From the NCBI GenBank assembly GCA_907163375.1, contig CAJQUW010003151.1, positions 62,001-126,000 on the forward strand: a DNA stretch of 64,000 bases, read 5' to 3'. The DNA comes from Prostheceraeus crozeri. Its lineage: Eukaryota; Platyhelminthes; Polycladida; Euryleptidae. Below the pieces are notes generated by a model that was not told the DNA's origin, ran no database searches, and worked only from the letters and a program-made list of their open reading frames with translations. Shown in pieces: positions 1 to 12,779 of this stretch. Numbering within the stretch: the stretch's first letter is position 1; the number at the start of each line of letters is the position of its first letter. The position numbers and the translations under genes are program-made.

Positions 1-1113
1 TCAGTCAAATTGACCGCGGGTGACTGCTAACTATTCTCGCCAATTTGAAAACTAAATCTAAGAGTTCTCACTACAAAATTGATTAATAGATGAATTGTGA
101 ATGTCAATTGTTGTCGAATTTTCATAAATTTTCAAGGCTATAAACTTTGATCACTTTTGAAAGGATGTGTTTTTTATGATTTTTATCCAATTCGAAAACC
201 TAGTAATACTTAACGTGTGTGAAGTTGCCGCAAACACTCAGCGCAACCAATTTTATTTTAACTGTGTCACTTTAAAAAAATCACAACCACACAATGCGAG
301 GTCGCTGTGTATGTGCCACCACTCAATTTCACGAAAATCAGCCTCCTTTGGCCATAAGACGCAATTCAAATTTCAAATTGTTTGTTCTGTGAATTTGGCG
401 CAACCAATTTTTCCGACTTTCATAACATCAGTGCATCAAGCGACAAAACCCATTGCAAACGATGAAATATCCATGTCTAATTATGTGACGCGCAAAAAAT
501 TAATAGAAATAATCAATCTTCATGCAAAAAATTAAGCTGAATTAAGCTTACAGCTTTTTCTGACAAATCCGTCAAATAAAGCATCATCTATAAGTAAATC
601 AGGAGTAGAATGCTTTGCATCCTCTATTTAAATCTATTTAATATTGGCTATTCGATGTATAAGTAGAGAAGGCCTTTTAGCTAGTTAACAATCTAACTGT
701 GTGGTACTATCAATAGCCTATAGAGAAACTAACTAATTTTGTTTATGTAGATTTGATATTCTTTTCCTACATATTTAGAAGTTTGAAATTGTCCGATGAG
801 AATCATATCTTCAATTAATGAATTAACTGAATTGAAATGAAATAATTTAGAATGTAGGTCTAGTATTTTTGCACATGTGCAACATGTGATTGTTTTTTTT
901 CTGTCATGTGAGATCTGGCCTCGATGGATTTTGCATTACAGAAACTTGGTTATGTAAGAATTAGATATATTTGCAACTTAAATTCTTGACAATTCTGTGA
1001 ATCAACGTGAAAATTGATTGATTGCGATAGATGCAAAGTGCTATCCATGTCAGCTAACAAAAACCATCAGCATGAGATTCTGCACAACTAAAGTTTCAAC
1101 ACTGCCTACAGAT
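1..1113. other. No gene seen (AT-rich)
   Basis: The only long open frame (167-535, 122 codons) has no recognisable domain and no coding-like composition. No repeat ends were recognised here. I see nothing supportable in this stretch. Confidence 0.6.
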
Positions 1114-1813
1114 ACAGTCCGGCAGCCAGCACGAATTTCTGCAGGGAATTATGCCGAAAACGAGGCTTTCACAAAATGATGCACATCCTATGCCTACTGC
1201 GAATCTGCATCTCAGCCGAGTTCTAGTTAGATCATCTTCTTGTCAGACAGGAGGACGCAGATCGCAGCTTTTGGTAAAAGTGAAATTTTCCATGTTTTCT
1301 ATTATTAAGTGAAAAGTTCTGAGCCTCGAACCATAATTTTTGACATGGAATGTTTTCATGTCATTTCCTATGATGTACCTGTGCTATTATCATGTTTCTG
1401 ATCGGCGATGTATGCGAGAATGTGGCTATAAATGTGGATAGAATTGGTCAAAATGCTTGTACTAGCCGACGATAGGAGACTTGCCAAATCTGAAAGTGTT
1501 TAGTTTCATGACAAGGTTGCATGTACAATTGTACATGGTGGGAAATAACCTGAAGACATTCCATGTCAAAAATTATGGCTCCAGGCTTAGCACTTTTCAC
1601 TTATAGAGAAAGTATGGAAAATTTCACTTTAACCGAAAGCTTCAATCTGCGTACCATTAGATTTACTGTGTTTTCCATTGATCCTGTCTGACAAGAATAG
1701 GAACTAAATAGAACTCGGCAAACGCGCAGATTCGTGGTATAAGGTGCATATCATTTTGTGAATGTCTTATTTTCGGCCTTCACTGCAAAAATTCGTTCTG
1801 GCTACCGGACTAG
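1114..1813. repeat. Foldback element A, copy 1 (about 700 bp)
   Basis: The left end starts AGTCCGGCAGCC and the right end finishes GGCTACCGGACT, so the termini are inverted repeats. The complementarity continues inward over more than 200 bp: the left arm has a block with CTTGTCAGACAG and a GACATGGAATG motif, and both reappear reverse-complemented in the right arm. A second copy lies at 23360-24070 and partial ends at 32653-32748 and 37715-37757. There is no transposase frame, so this is a non-autonomous foldback or MITE-like DNA element. The superfamily is not determined because no clear target duplication was seen. Confidence 0.8.
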
Positions 1814-4127
1814 AATAAAGATTGATTTGAAGTAGCACTGTAGCTCGATATCCACATTGACAGTGGCAGACGTCCTGACTGATGTGATAACAATTACACG
1901 AGTTTAGTCATACATTATGTTTGTCCCAATGATGACTAGCATATAACGTACAGGCCCTCTACTATAATTCTTGGAGCTATCTAAATGTCATAGTTGATGT
2001 CAAAACTTCACAAGCATAGCCAAATCGAGTGGCCACATAGGTCTATTTTCCTTCTAGCATGGAACAAGTATACCAATGCAGAAAGTAGGCCTAAAGGTAG
2101 TCAGAGGGCCCCCTAACCACAACTCAATTTTTGTGGCAGGATCAATGTATGCAGAGGTGCGATCATTCATAGATTCACACCTTGAAGTCTCGCACAAACT
2201 GCCTGTACCTTTGAACAAGCCTTCTTTCGCTGTTAAATGTGTCTAATCAATTTTCAAGAATCTTAAGTTTCTTGGATGATTCTCGACTGGCTTTTCAACC
2301 AGTGCCGGTCTGCCGATTGGAAAGCTTAACCCAACCCAACTCAACCCAACCGGTAACCGGCACCGGTCAACAGGCAACCGGCTAACCCTGGCACATTGTA
2401 TTATCACCATGACTGGCACCGACGGTCATATTGTCTTCTGAGTGTTGGGAAGCCCGATCACATTGATCTGCGATGTATTAGTACCCGTGGATGAACCTTG
2501 AAATTGAATCAAACGGATTGAATGGCATTGCCAAATATATTTTCATTTTCAGTATTTATTTAAATGATATAAGCACATATTCTTTATATGGATCATAAAT
2601 AATTAATGACTTTTTCGCCATTTCATTTTGATTAATTATGTATGCCAAAATCTTGATTCTCATTGTATTGGAAATATACGACTTCCATTCTATTCCTTCC
2701 TATTGAATGTAAATTGTCTGTTTTAATCTATACGTTTGATGCTGACAAAACCGTATTGATAAAGCCCAGATATCTGATTTGAAATTATCATTACTTATCT
2801 AATAAGGAGATATAGCCACTGTTAATGAGTTAGAACAAACAGAGCTTGAATTATCAAATGAATTGAAATATTTTATACACAGCCTTATGTTCAGAAAATG
2901 GACTTGAGCTTAATTATAACAAGACCGCACATATTTACTGAGAATGTAGCTTCTTAGACAAATAATGTTTATAGATGCCAAGTAGTACTTATCATTTTTT
3001 TACAGAAAAATACCTTTTGAAATTTTTGACAAATACAGAATAAATATAAAGAATATTAGAAGATATAAGATAGAATATTATATATATCAAAAAATGTGAG
3101 CTTCCACTTGGAACAATTGAGAAAGCAAACCACTGCTCGTCCAACAGTTATAGAGATAAGTGTCTTTGAGTTCGCTCCGGTAGAAAATTTTCCGTATGAA
3201 TTTGAGATACGGACGTTTTGTCGTCTAATATGAAATACTGTGATGAGTTCGATTTCCATGATAGTTAATATAAATTTTTTATTTTTTCCCCCAGATTTAA
3301 TTTCAATTTAATAAAAGGTATTACTCCGAACTATTGTGTCACTGATGAATTTAGAAAATGACGTTTTACTTTTGTGAACTAGCAATATGTCATTGGATAA
3401 GAATAAGTACAGAAAGAAATGTAATAAAAGAAGTAGACTGGGGTGTTGTGATTGCATTGTGCAATACATTTCACTGTGGCTTCAAATCAACACGATATAT
3501 GGTGCAGGTGCTGGCGAGTGTAGGTGCTTACAAAATGTAACCTATCAAAATTAGAGAATGAAAGATTTGCGGCAGATGAAAATACATTTGACGATCGCAA
3601 AACATTGAGAGAACCCAAGAGAACACAGCGAAAATAGTCGTTATCGCTTGCGTTTTAGGGTTGTCTTTTTGAGAGCAATTTCAAGTATTTCTCTCGCATT
3701 TAGTTTCAGATATGATTTATATGTACAAGAAATTATCACCATAAACATACAGTGAAACTTAAGAAACTAACGGCACTGACATGAATAATAACGATATTCT
3801 TTCTGATGGCAAAGTTCTCATATTGAATATCGCATCTGTAGTTATTGGATTGGATAACTCTGTAGAGCATCGCGCAAGCTTCAAATTGAATTGTTTCTCA
3901 AAGTGAAACTCGCATTTGGTGATTCTTATATCCAATCAGAGATCAACAGACATTTGAGCTGAGTTGGAATAGATGAAATTCAAACGTATTATTACTCCCT
4001 GTTTATTCCTGCATGAATTCTGTCTACCAACAACTTCATCTGATATTTTTGCAATAGTATCGAAGTAACACAAGCTTTTGGTAGTTTCATCAATTAGGCT
4101 ATACATCCGTTAATTAATAATTTTTGT
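1814..4127. other. No gene seen; upstream of channel exon
   Basis: AT-rich DNA with only short open frames. It should contain the 5' flank or 5' UTR of the channel gene at 4128, but I see no convincing TATA box, initiator or upstream splice junction. A short GC-rich patch at 2299-2396 is listed separately. Confidence 0.5.
2299..2396. repeat. GC-rich CCGGT-repeat patch, possible hAT end
   Basis: A sharply GC-richer patch holds repeated CCGGT units and a CCCAACC-type run, and ends in GGCTAACCCTG. Read on the minus strand it begins CAGGGTTAGCCGG, which resembles the CAGGGTTGGC terminus of the hAT element at 53230. No convincing partner terminus or 8-bp target duplication was found, so it may be only a solitary end. 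A similar CCGG-rich patch lies at 39405-39515. Confidence 0.3.
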
Positions 4128-4775
4128 ATGATGGCAACATATACCAGACCAGAACATTTTATGCCATCAAATGACTATCGATTTTGGTCTCCATGGAAAG
4201 AAAACAAACCATCTTCACCGAGTTCTCAGGATCAAGAGTTACTACAGCATGATGGGGAGCACGTTCAAAGAGCTATGAAAAGGCATTTGATCGAAAGAGA
4301 ATTCATTAAATTTTGCGAAAATACGTCTTTGAGAGGAATACCTCGCATAGTAAAAGCAAAAAACTCAATTACGAAGGGAATGTGGTTAATCTCAGTAATT
4401 GCCTTATTTGTTGCCTGTTTTACTGCTATGTATCTTCTAACTCGACAATTTCAAGCGCACGATGTCATTCACCCTCCTCGAGTAGTGCGTGATCGCCCTT
4501 CTCCCTTTCCATCAGTCACAGTGTGCAATCTCAGACCTTTGTCCATTATGGGAAAGAAGTTTCTTGTGGAAAACAAGTTATTGAATCCAAGACAATTTGC
4601 ATTGTTAGTAAATGGCTTCAGTGGAAAAATATTCTCACGCGAAAATTTCAGTGATTATATTTATTTAACATCAGTATTTTCCTTAGGAGGATATTTGGAA
4701 AGTTTACCACTAAATACTTCGGAAGTTAGCAGAAATCTCGGACATCAACTCAACGAGCTTGTAGTCAGTTGTCAG
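4128..4775 (+). CDS. DEG/ENaC-family sodium channel, first coding exon
   Basis: This exon encodes the first 216 residues of a degenerin/epithelial sodium channel subunit, a plasma-membrane cation channel. Residues 1-60 are cytoplasmic. Residues 61-75 (KFCENTSLRGIPRIV) match the pre-M1 gating segment of the family, and residues 84-106 form the first membrane helix. PFPSVTVCN at 126-134 is the conserved start of the extracellular domain. Possible N-glycosylation sites in that domain are NFS 173-175 and NTS 196-198. The usual His-Gly pair before M1 is Arg-Gly here (69-70). The exon ends after codon 216 (phase 0) at CAG/GTGAGC; read-through stops 19 codons later. A full subunit needs about 300-500 more residues, including the cysteine-rich loop and M2, which I could not find in the window. 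The ATG at 4128 is followed at once by another (4131); either could be the start. The frame is intact, so a live gene is plausible. Confidence 0.85.
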
Positions 4776-7269
4776 GTGAGCATTTTTTCTTATTTACTGC
4801 TTTTAGGCGTAAATACTAACATGCGTATTTAGTATCGTTATAACTCAGACTTATTTGCAGTGTTTTTATTGACAAGAAGCTGCTTCATTTTGAAAAATGT
4901 GTTTGTTGTTGCTTCCCTCTTCCCTCTGTTTTTAAAGATATACTGAATAGCATTAAGAGCATATTATATAACCTTTATTTTGATCGTTCGCTAAATCAGG
5001 CACTCTAAATATTTATATAAGTAGCTTAATTATTTCCAAAGCAAGAAACATACAATACACCTATAATAGAAAGGGTGATAATATGTCATAAAGATCACAA
5101 CATTGAATTAAGGCACTTTATCTTTATTTAATTTTACAACCCGATGATCCCTGACACCGGGATTGGAGCAGCTCATGTCAAAAGAGACAGTCATGGCCAA
5201 ATACGAGAGCAAGTAGCTAAATCAAAACTTGCAACAATATTTCGTTGAGACATCGTCAAGACATCACCAAAAGCAAACAAGTCTAGGTCATACACTCCAC
5301 GCGTCCACCACAATTTTCACAGCTTTTCTTCATTCGTCTTGCTTCCTATAGGCCAGTGCCTCTTCTATTGTTCATACATGTATATATAAGATTTATATTG
5401 CAAATTTTAGAAAGCTACATTCATATGGAGGCAGAAGCTTAGATTGAGTTTCTCAGTCATCTACCATTCAATAATGGCATCAAAATTGCATTACATTTGT
5501 TATTCATTTGGCTTATAAATTTGCTTGTTTATGAGAATGATGGTCTTGGAAGGGAGATTTACGAACGAATAACCTAGATTCCCAAGAGGTGTTGGGAGCA
5601 TCAAAGCACTTGTACATTACTGACTAAAAACCTGTTGGATTATATTCAACATTTGGAAAATCTTAACAAAGTTTTGAAATCCAAAATGTCGTCTTGCGGT
5701 GTCATGGAGAAAACTTCTGCCAATCGAAAAATTGGTTTTTGTTTTCTAGCTGAATGCTTGCACTCAGGTATCCTCACTTCGTATGAAGATATATGATTTG
5801 TCAGCTACAAAAGTGTATTGAATGGGGAATGTGTTTAGGGGGCATCAAGGCAAAAATTGTACAATTAGAAATTATTACATGAACACTTGTGAGATTCTTT
5901 TCATCAGTTGATTAGTTGCCAGTTCACTCCGACTTTGTCATCCCATTGGGAAAGTTGTTCGGAGGTGGTGAAAGCAAACAAGTGCGCAACATGCTGAATA
6001 AACCCAATTTTTATAGAATGATATTCTCCCATTTTTATGGAAACATTTAAAGTTGAATAACTGCAGCGAATCTTCTTTAGAATTTTTCAGTTGGCGTACA
6101 TGCATATACTATAATGATATACACATATGATATATGTATATATAATTTAGCGTAAAGTTTCAAAGAATGAAGTTTTATTTGGAGGACAGGAAAGTCAAAT
6201 TCGTGACATCTAATATAAAGTACACTACTTGTTTTTATCCTTATGCTGCTGGTTATTTTTGAAATATTATGCGTAATGCGTTGGTGATTTAACATATAAA
6301 CGCATTAATTTCCAATGAGAATCCACTGCAGGTGCGATACTACAGGGAAATTTTGCAAAATTTTCTCCAATATGCTGTGGCATCAGTAAGTGAGCATTCA
6401 GGAAAAAATCAAAACAGAACAAATAATTTTCAATTTAATATTGATGAATATATTTGATATGAAGTGGCATAAGGATGGCATGGCACAAGGATTTAAGACA
6501 AGAATATCATCTCACAGGATCTCAACGCGTTGTGGAGCCTAAATTTATTACTCAAAGTTAATTAACTGACAAATAAAGTTAAATCTTGAGAATTTGGGAT
6601 AAATGGGGTGCTAACCCAAGGTCTTCATGCCGACCTCAGATGACATTCACGGTCTTAACTCAAGAGTGAAAACCCATAACAGGTTCTATGCAAAAGCAAA
6701 AGTTGTATTATGAAAGATGATAGCTGATAATGGTACGGACCGGGCTACAGTGGACATTCAAAGGAAATCACTGAATGAAATACGCAACTACCGAAGATCA
6801 ACCCTTATTAAAGCATTTTTCCTGTGAAAGTAGTTCAGTGCATTATATTTCGCGAACTGCAGATTGAAAGATACGTTTCTTCATACTTTGAGTACGTTTA
6901 TACTTTTACGTATTATACATTCTTAAGACAAACTGTCCCAGATTAATAGTTTTCAGCTTGAGAGTAACTATTTTGTATGTTCTTGAAGTTGAACATTTGC
7001 CATTTTGCATTATTTTCAGCTGCAGAGTGATTTTTCCTATGCGAATACCAATTACAGGTTGCTTCAGTATTGACTAGGCAAGTTGCTACGGGTCGGTCAA
7101 GTGAACGGGCAAAATTCGCGCCCTAGGGAAACGTGGGTTCAATGTGATAAATATTGTTATTGGGCTCAATAAAGTGCACTGAGACTTGGACCTAGCTTCT
7201 AAAATCATGCATATGCGATTGAAAGACATTCAAAAAATTTTACATGGACGTAAATTTTTAACAGTTTTT
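4776..7269. other. Probable intron 1 of the channel gene; no exon identified
   Basis: The stretch starts with a consensus GT donor. I looked for the expected next exon, continuing SCQ in phase 0 towards the extracellular domain, and found none I could support. A short segment at 6333-6386 has an upstream CAG and a good GTAAGT donor, but its phase-0 translation does not look like the family. Confidence 0.5.
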
Positions 7270-9530
7270 TAGAGAGAGAGAGTAATGTTTATATTCGGTA
7301 AATGAAAATCATACAAAGTCATCATATAAGTCACTCGAACGTTTTCAATTGACAAGTAATTAATACATAGAGACGTGAGTTCAAATGTACGCACAATCTT
7401 GTTTACATGTAGTATGCAGGTTTAACATATTTATCATAAATAGACTGCTGCTCAATCGATGTGAGAGTTATTCGGTATAATTATGGCAGCAGGAAAGAAA
7501 GAGTTTCTTCTTCGAGTAGTGTCACAATACGGTTGCAAGAAAGGACCCGAAAACGAAGATTTTTTTGGGCACAGGGGATGCAGAGGATGTTGGTCATTGG
7601 AGGATACGTTGTTCAAAAGCTTTATGCATGCCTGTACACGTCTGTATTCGAGGTCTTCAAGATAGTCACATGTGCAGTCTGATCCACATATAATGCGATG
7701 GGCCCTATGTTGAAGTTTATTCAATACAGCTTTATCAGCATTCGACATACCAATAGCAATGGGGAGCAATACTCCATCACAGAACGAATTAGGCCTTTAT
7801 ATACGGAGAGTAAATTAGACGGGTTCAAGAAGGGACGGAGAACACGAAGGGCATACAGACGTCTTGACGCAATCCTGTTGATACACTGTATGTGACTGTG
7901 CCACTTTAGGTCAGATGACAGAGTGACCCCAAGGATTTTAATAGAGTCCACTGATTCGATATCTGGAAGGACGGGGCGTGGGCAGGTAACATATTTAGGG
8001 AACCATAACATCTTACTTTTGCGAAAGTTAATCTTCAACCCAACAGATGAAGACCAGGCCATCATGTTGGTGTGTTCTTGCTGATACGAAGAGGAGGAAT
8101 AATCATCAATGGGGATGATTATTGTACAGTCATCCACGTACTTCACGATTGAATTATCTGGCAACATGGGGGCCAAACTTCCAACTACGGCATTGAAAAG
8201 GTATGGTCCAATGACGGAACCTTGTGGTATGCCCGAAATTACTGCTTTTCCCGCACAAATATGCTGATTCAGTTTCACCGACTGATAACGATTTAGAAGG
8301 TACTCGCGCACCCAAAGGCAGAAACCAGATGGAAATCCTGACGAGATCAATTTTCTGATGATGATATCGTGTCCAAGCGAGTCAAAAGCTTTGCTGAAAT
8401 CGTATGCCAGCGCCAGAACTCCCAATGTCTCCCTCTTGTCCAAAGCCGCTGTTATTGTCTCATGCATGTAAATGAGAGCAGAAGTAGTCGATGAGTGCTT
8501 AATACCTCCAAACTGATTGAAGCCAAAACTTTTGTTAAACTGTGATAAAACACCTGCGTTTAGTATAAGTCTTTCACAAATTTTCGCGGGGACAGGGAGC
8601 AGGGAGATAGGACGTAATTCCTCGATAGATGGCGGATTAGACTTTGGGATCGGCACTATAACACTATGCTTCCATGATTTTGGAAATGTTCTTGATGTTA
8701 CGGAAATGTTGATGATGTTAGCCAGTTGTGCGGCGAGTGTATGGGCTGCAATCTTGTAAAGTATTGTCGGTATGCCATCAATACCGGGTGACTTGTTCGG
8801 TTTAAGAGAACACAATGACTTATAAACATCTTCAGTAGATACAGATGGAAACCAGTCGTACTTGTCTAGTATAGGATCAGGGTCTGGACGATTGCTTTGA
8901 TTTGATACAAACACGGAATTGATATGCTCAGCTGCTTGACCTAGATCGGCATATTGAAAAATCAAAGAATCAATATGTGAGTTCCTGGAATACTTCGTAC
9001 CCTTTAATTCGTTTACGACGTTCCACATGTCCTTCGAACTGTCCTTCGGCTGGATTTACTTGCCCATTTCAGTTTTCCCACAAAAAGCAGACGTTTGACT
9101 TTTGAACTCAAATGATTATACATAACAAAGTCACCTCGACGGTAGGCGGTCCAGCGTTGATTAATCATTGCCTTGATAAGAGGACTTACATATGGCTTAT
9201 CAGTAGTTTTCATTGTGACAGTGGTGGCAGGAATTGTCTGGACGAAACAGAATCTCACAAAATCGTCGAATATACAACACTCTTCGTCAATGCTCAAACG
9301 ATAGTCATACAAAATAGACAGGTCAATTGTTTCAAGCAACCCGATAAATGCCTGCAAGTTTGAACGACGAAAATCGTAGACTTTTCGAATCGTTTCATTT
9401 TGGTTAGCTGCAGCAGTCTTTGGAACGCACAAAATCGTTTTGTGATCCGACGTACAAATAAGAGGACCAATTTCAACACTGTATGTTTGAACAGCTTTCC
9501 TAACCTTATGTTTTTCCATATACCCATAAG
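7270..9530 (-). mobile_element. 5'-truncated LINE (jockey/CR1 group)
   Basis: A non-LTR retrotransposon remnant read on the minus strand. It retains the last part of the apurinic-type endonuclease, the linker, the reverse transcriptase and the C-terminal region. The 3' terminus is probably near 7270, in or next to a GAGAGA run; the 5' break is near 9530, inside the endonuclease. Truncation at the 5' end is the usual outcome of target-primed reverse transcription. Its C-terminal region resembles that of the LINE at 43621-51215, so both belong to one clade. The exact clade cannot be set by eye. Confidence 0.85.
7452..9520 (-). pseudogene. LINE ORF2 relic: endonuclease end and reverse transcriptase
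   Basis: Three overlapping open stretches cover one protein. 9013-9520 holds the endonuclease end with the SDH motif (LICTSDHKTIL) and a linker. 7721-9028 (435 codons) is the reverse transcriptase with NKSPGIDGIPTILYK, LRPISLLPV, YDFSKAFDSLGH, SGIPQGSVIGPYLF and the catalytic KYVDDCTI. 7452-7769 is the C-terminal region with ADKAVLNKLQHRAHRIICG. Frameshifts near 9020 and 7755 separate the parts, and the first two thirds of the endonuclease are missing, so it cannot act as an autonomous element. In life ORF2 nicks target DNA and reverse-transcribes the LINE RNA. Confidence 0.85.
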
Positions 9531-12500
9531 ATACCAATTTTTCTACCCTTTTATATGTCAATGAAATTATGGCATATAAATGTATCATTGAATAAAAAAT
9601 TATCATTTGGCTGTGACGTTATAATTCTAGTGTTGTGACAGCTGCCCCACCTAGTGTAGCAACATGCCCCCATACGCTATTGCATTTTTTTCATCTCCTT
9701 TTTAAACAGTTGCCATTGGAAAAGTATTTGGTTTTTCTGAAATCTACTTCATTGCAAGTTTCCTCTTATAATCAAATATATTTTACAGACTAAATCGGAC
9801 AAATTGCATCAATAAGTTCGTCACAATCAATACAAAAATTTGTAGCAACTAGCCCCGGTCTCCCCCGCATCTTCCCAAAAGTTCACAGCGGCTGTCAGAA
9901 TATTTCACATCTATAAACGCTGTTATTTTTTGAATGGAATTATACAAGAAAAAATTATATAGTTATTTTTCCTTTCCAAGCCTTGCTTCCTACGGATATT
10001 CCGCGAATCTTTCGTGCATGTATAACAATAATTATCACTTTATTTGTTCTCTTCTGCACGCAAATACAATTCAATTAAAACTGAACCACTACACATTACC
10101 ACTACACAATACACTGTACTGTGAACCGAACAAATCAAACAATCGATGTCAGTAAAGTAATGAAGTTCAATTGTGATTCAGATCATGACACAAAGTAGGA
10201 AGTACGAGTATAACAGGCAAATTTAACAATTGACAAAATTTTATGAAAGAATTGCTATAATGAGCAGTTTTTGTGACAGGTGACTGAAGTGGACCAGCCG
10301 ATCTCATTGGCAAAATGCATGAATAAATGCATTGACAAAATGCAGTCGATCTCATGTATAAAAACTCTTTTTTGCTCAACATACGGGGTCTCAAGACCTA
10401 TCTTCACGTGGTATTAAGACCTCCTTTACTTTATAATTAGATCGCAAAATATGGCTTATGTTTAAAATAGCGAAATTTTCTAAAACCCGATAGCGAACAA
10501 GTCACTACTTCTCCCCCACTGTGTCGATATTCAATTTTCAATGAGCAAAGCGATCGTTCATATAGGATCAAATTAGCTCAGAAAGTTAATCGTCAGCATA
10601 TACATGTAATCAAGCATTATAATGATTTAGTAACGAGCTTATCGATTCTCTTCGTGATGACATTTTTCGCTAGTCGAACTCAGCATGTACATTTTTAGCC
10701 TACTATTTATGTATCAACATGAACGCATGCAGGCTACATTTCGCAGATTACCATAATATTCAACCGAATCGTTGGGAAAATATATGTATTTCAGTACAGA
10801 TAGTCCTATCAACAAATCAACTTTTTGATTACCGGCACACCCAATATTTTTAAGCCGCATGATGCACCTGTACCATTTCAAATCTTATAAGAAATCAAAA
10901 AAGATAATAAGTCTGCGATCGATATATACATGTATATTGTAATATAGCACCATGCGCTAAATTGTGCTTTATAGATATTTGTCGCAGATTTAAAATCTTG
11001 ATATTTGTAATGAGTCGTAAAATCGTTGAGTGAATGCCAAGTCGATGCACTGCAAAAGGCAGGGCCAATGGCGGCGCAGCTAATTATTGAGCTCACTTTA
11101 CTGTTCCCTGAACTATTGAAAGAATTTCTGAGCTGTCTAGAGCATAAATCATGTTTTTATTACAATAACGCACATAAAATTGCATTGCCTTTATGCAGTA
11201 ATGCGCACAAAATTATATTTTGATTCGGAAAGGCTTCATTACATATTTCATTACATATTTTCTTCACTTTAAATAAAAGAAATACTTGAAGCAACTACTT
11301 TCAGCATGCGTTCTGTAAAGTAAAAGCACACGTAAAAAGGTGCTAAAATATTATTACTGGCTTTGACTTGATCTATATTAACAAATGAAGTGGAAAATAT
11401 GAACAAATCTTCGCAAAATACTTTTATCGAGCAACGACACTAATCTATTAAAATGCACAAGGGTGGGCCAAGACATTTTGACAGCACTGTTCTGTTCGTA
11501 CTGCGGTGTGCGAGCATAAGCGTGTTAGTGTCAGTTCGGGTTCTCACGATCGTCTCGCTTGTATTGACGGCAGTTGACGGTCTGGCAAAGCCAAACCGTA
11601 TAACCAAATAAGATATATTACTTTTCAAATGACAGCCTAAATCGTCGGCGCGTAGCGGCTGATCATTTGAAAGGTAATATATGTATTGTTACTGAACCTA
11701 AAATCTATTACATCAAAAATTTAAGATTTTAATCTGTAAAAGATTCAAATTTATGATAATTTCCTACGTAGCCCATCGTGACGAAATAGAGGTTTGATTT
11801 TATTTTCAGATATTTATTATTTAATTTACAAGTGAAGTGTTGAGTTGGTTAGGTCGTGTTACTATTTCTGCTTTGCTGCTGGGAGTTTCTTCTTGCCTGA
11901 TTGATCTATTGTTGCGTGATGTTTTAGTTTCCTAGCTATTGTGTTTGAGGTGTGATTGTAGCAATTACTTTCTTTGAGTGACCGGCAAGGATGAGAAAGG
12001 GGATACCAGCCAATTATTGAGCTATCTGCTGAAACTATTAATGATACTTGTTGAAATCTGTAAATCTTGTTTCAACTGTTTTGAGGAAAGCCACAGATTG
12101 ACCGTGTAAACTAAAGAAGTTTTGGTGATTGTTTTTGATTGTTTTATTCGGTCTATTTGGGTTATAAGACGGCTTGTCTTCGAGCAGATCCAACTAAAAT
12201 TGTAAATTACGAAACTTGCACCGAAACCTTAGGTGCCATTCGCAACACCCATACACTCATAGTTAGCGAGTTAGTTCACTCTTCCCTAAAGGGTAAAACG
12301 CGAAATTGAACGACGCGCGCGAACCTAGGACCTAGGTGCGGCTGGAGGATACGACGATGCAGTCTGTTCACGAGATGGCCGTTTGCTCAATTCATCGACT
12401 ATATGTACACACGTATATACAACCATCCATGTCATGGTAGCTCTCAGATTATTATGCTTGTATGAGATCGAAAAATCATATATCATGATATATTTCATAC

Positions 12501-12779
12501 ATTTTAGTATTAATCTCATATCAGTTCCCAAACTAAAGAAGCATCGAATTAGGAAGACTACATTTGCTGCCATTAAGAATTTGTTTTTTGCAAAACATCT
12601 TATCTACAGTTTGAAATATATCTGCAAAAATCACAAATTAAGATTCTTTTCTTGTCGTTTGAACGAATGTCATTCGTTCATCTTTGATGTAGACATGCGA
12701 CAAAATCTGTGCAGACGAATGCGAAAAAACAATTTACAAAACTTTTCATGTACAACATGATGATGTGACGAACACAAAT
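9531..12779. other. No gene seen
   Basis: AT-rich sequence with short, unconvincing frames. Two small CpG-containing, less AT-rich patches occur near 11450-11600 and 12230-12370. Neither carries a recognisable frame, so I do not call a promoter or exon. The palindrome at 11614-11682 is listed separately. Confidence 0.5.
11614..11682. repeat. Compact palindrome (20-bp stem plus inner CAGCC/GGCTG)
   Basis: ATATATTACTTTTCAAATGA is matched in inverse complement about 30 bases on with a single mismatch. The sequence just inside can extend pairing as CAGCC with GGCTG around a GC-rich loop. The whole unit is about 70 bp. It could be a minimal foldback element or a hairpin-forming transcript; no target duplication was noticed. 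Confidence 0.6.

Noticed and set aside
167-535. 122-codon frame near the window start
   Set aside because: No homology recognised, no splice context, and it is within the length expected by chance in this much AT-rich DNA.
6333-6386. Possible second exon of the DEG/ENaC gene (CAG acceptor, GTAAGT donor)
   Set aside because: The donor is good, but the phase-0 translation required by exon 1 lacks the cysteines and aromatic residues expected after SCQ. Another phase looks slightly better but cannot be joined.
7021-7076. Candidate exon after TTTTCAG near 7020
   Set aside because: It would need a phase that exon 1 does not provide and it meets a stop shortly after. The similarity to the channel is not convincing.
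8517-8759. Plus-strand frames within the LINE and other elements (for example 8517-8759, 9112-9363)
   Set aside because: They are the reverse-strand shadows of the LINE coding frames.
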